A stretch of DNA of 7,205 nucleotides from Gammaproteobacteria bacterium (GTDB taxonomy: Bacteria; Pseudomonadota; Gammaproteobacteria; JAABTG01), in the NCBI GenBank assembly GCA_030066245.1, contig JASJBY010000230.1, forward strand, positions 1-7,205, written 5' to 3'. Positions 5,670 to 7,205 of this stretch are shown here, one piece after another. Below the pieces are notes generated by a model, which worked only from the letters and a program-made list of their open reading frames with translations, was not told the origin of the DNA and ran no database searches. How positions within the stretch are numbered: position 1 is the first letter of the stretch; each line of letters begins with the position of its first letter. Position numbers and translations under genes: made by a program.

Positions 5670-6000
5670 GCCCCCTGCAAACGGTGCGTTCCGCTCTGCC
5701 TGAAACACCCTGGACGTGCCGAGACGGGGCTTGAGATTACACGCCCAGAACGGCACACTTCGCGACCATGCGCCGCCCGCTCGCCTGCCATCTCTAGCTG
5801 AGCATCGCCGCCATCATTGGCACGCGAAACTCCAGCGGAGAGGTCCTCATAGACAGCACACGGGCTCTTTCGCAGATGGCCGCATCCAGAAGAGCGTGGC
5901 CGACATGCAGCGACCCCGAGCGCGAACTCGGGGCGACGGTGCGGGTCGCAGGGCTGTCTTACTGGCCATGCGCTATGCACAGGGCACTATTCCGTTTCTC
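5670..6000. other. Gene-free stretch upstream of the sensor kinase
   Basis: About 330 bp with no recognisable protein. The open frames here, including a 129-codon minus-strand frame (5591-5980), have composition and sequence unlike any family I know and run across the inverted repeat. No convincing promoter is seen for the downstream kinase. One clear hairpin is present (5914-5933). Confidence 0.4.
5914..5933. repeat. 20-bp hairpin upstream of the kinase gene
   Basis: A perfect 7-bp stem, CCCCGAG / CTCGGGG, with the 6-nt loop CGCGAA, 67 bases before the likely kinase start. No T-run follows on either strand, so terminator function is doubtful. It could be a leader hairpin or the remains of a repeat. 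Confidence 0.4.

Positions 6001-7205
<1,205 letters not shown>

Noticed and set aside
5591..5980. 129-codon minus-strand frame in the gene-free region
   Set aside because: No recognisable family, no ribosome binding site, and it reads straight through the right inverted repeat of the 244-bp element.

Overview
The window looks like chromosomal DNA of a high-G+C proteobacterium, most likely a gammaproteobacterium. The basis is the gene families present (YqaA-type DedA-like membrane protein, YhhW-type pirin, hybrid-type sensor kinase), the G+C-rich coding sequence and the Shine-Dalgarno sequences. No species marker is present, so a finer placement would be a guess. A PucC-type transporter is present, a family best known from phototrophs, but no photosynthesis gene lies beside it.

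Layout. Positions 1-2233 hold a minus-strand series, in transcription order: a 5'-truncated class I glutamine amidotransferase (peptidase C26) remnant (2233-1868), a YqaA-family membrane protein overlapping its stop codon by one base (1868-1443), a 155-bp gap with small hairpins and a palindrome, an AlkA-like HhH-GPD DNA glycosylase (1287-331), and a zinc-dependent nucleoside/base deaminase that runs off the left edge (329-1). The last two are separated by one base. Positions 2439-3843 hold a plus-strand pair, a pirin and an FMN nitroreductase, each with a good ribosome binding site. The pair suggests redox or aromatic/quinone detoxification. A strong 12-bp hairpin (3878-3915) ends this unit and faces the convergent PucC/BCD-type MFS transporter on the minus strand (5311-4001). 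From 5312 to about 6000 there is no convincing gene. That stretch contains a 244-bp element bounded by perfect 17-bp inverted repeats with further inverted similarity inside them (MITE-like or an IS remnant). From 6001 to the right edge runs the start of a membrane-bound, probably hybrid, sensor histidine kinase with intact H, N, G1, F and G2 boxes.

The genes do not form one pathway. The glycosylase-deaminase unit concerns DNA repair and base metabolism, and the pirin-nitroreductase unit concerns redox or quinone chemistry. The transporter and the kinase stand alone. I see no clear new multi-gene system. The most informative oddities are the decapitated C26 gene upstream of yqaA, the inverted-repeat element, the isolated PucC-like protein, and several unassigned palindromes next to gene starts.
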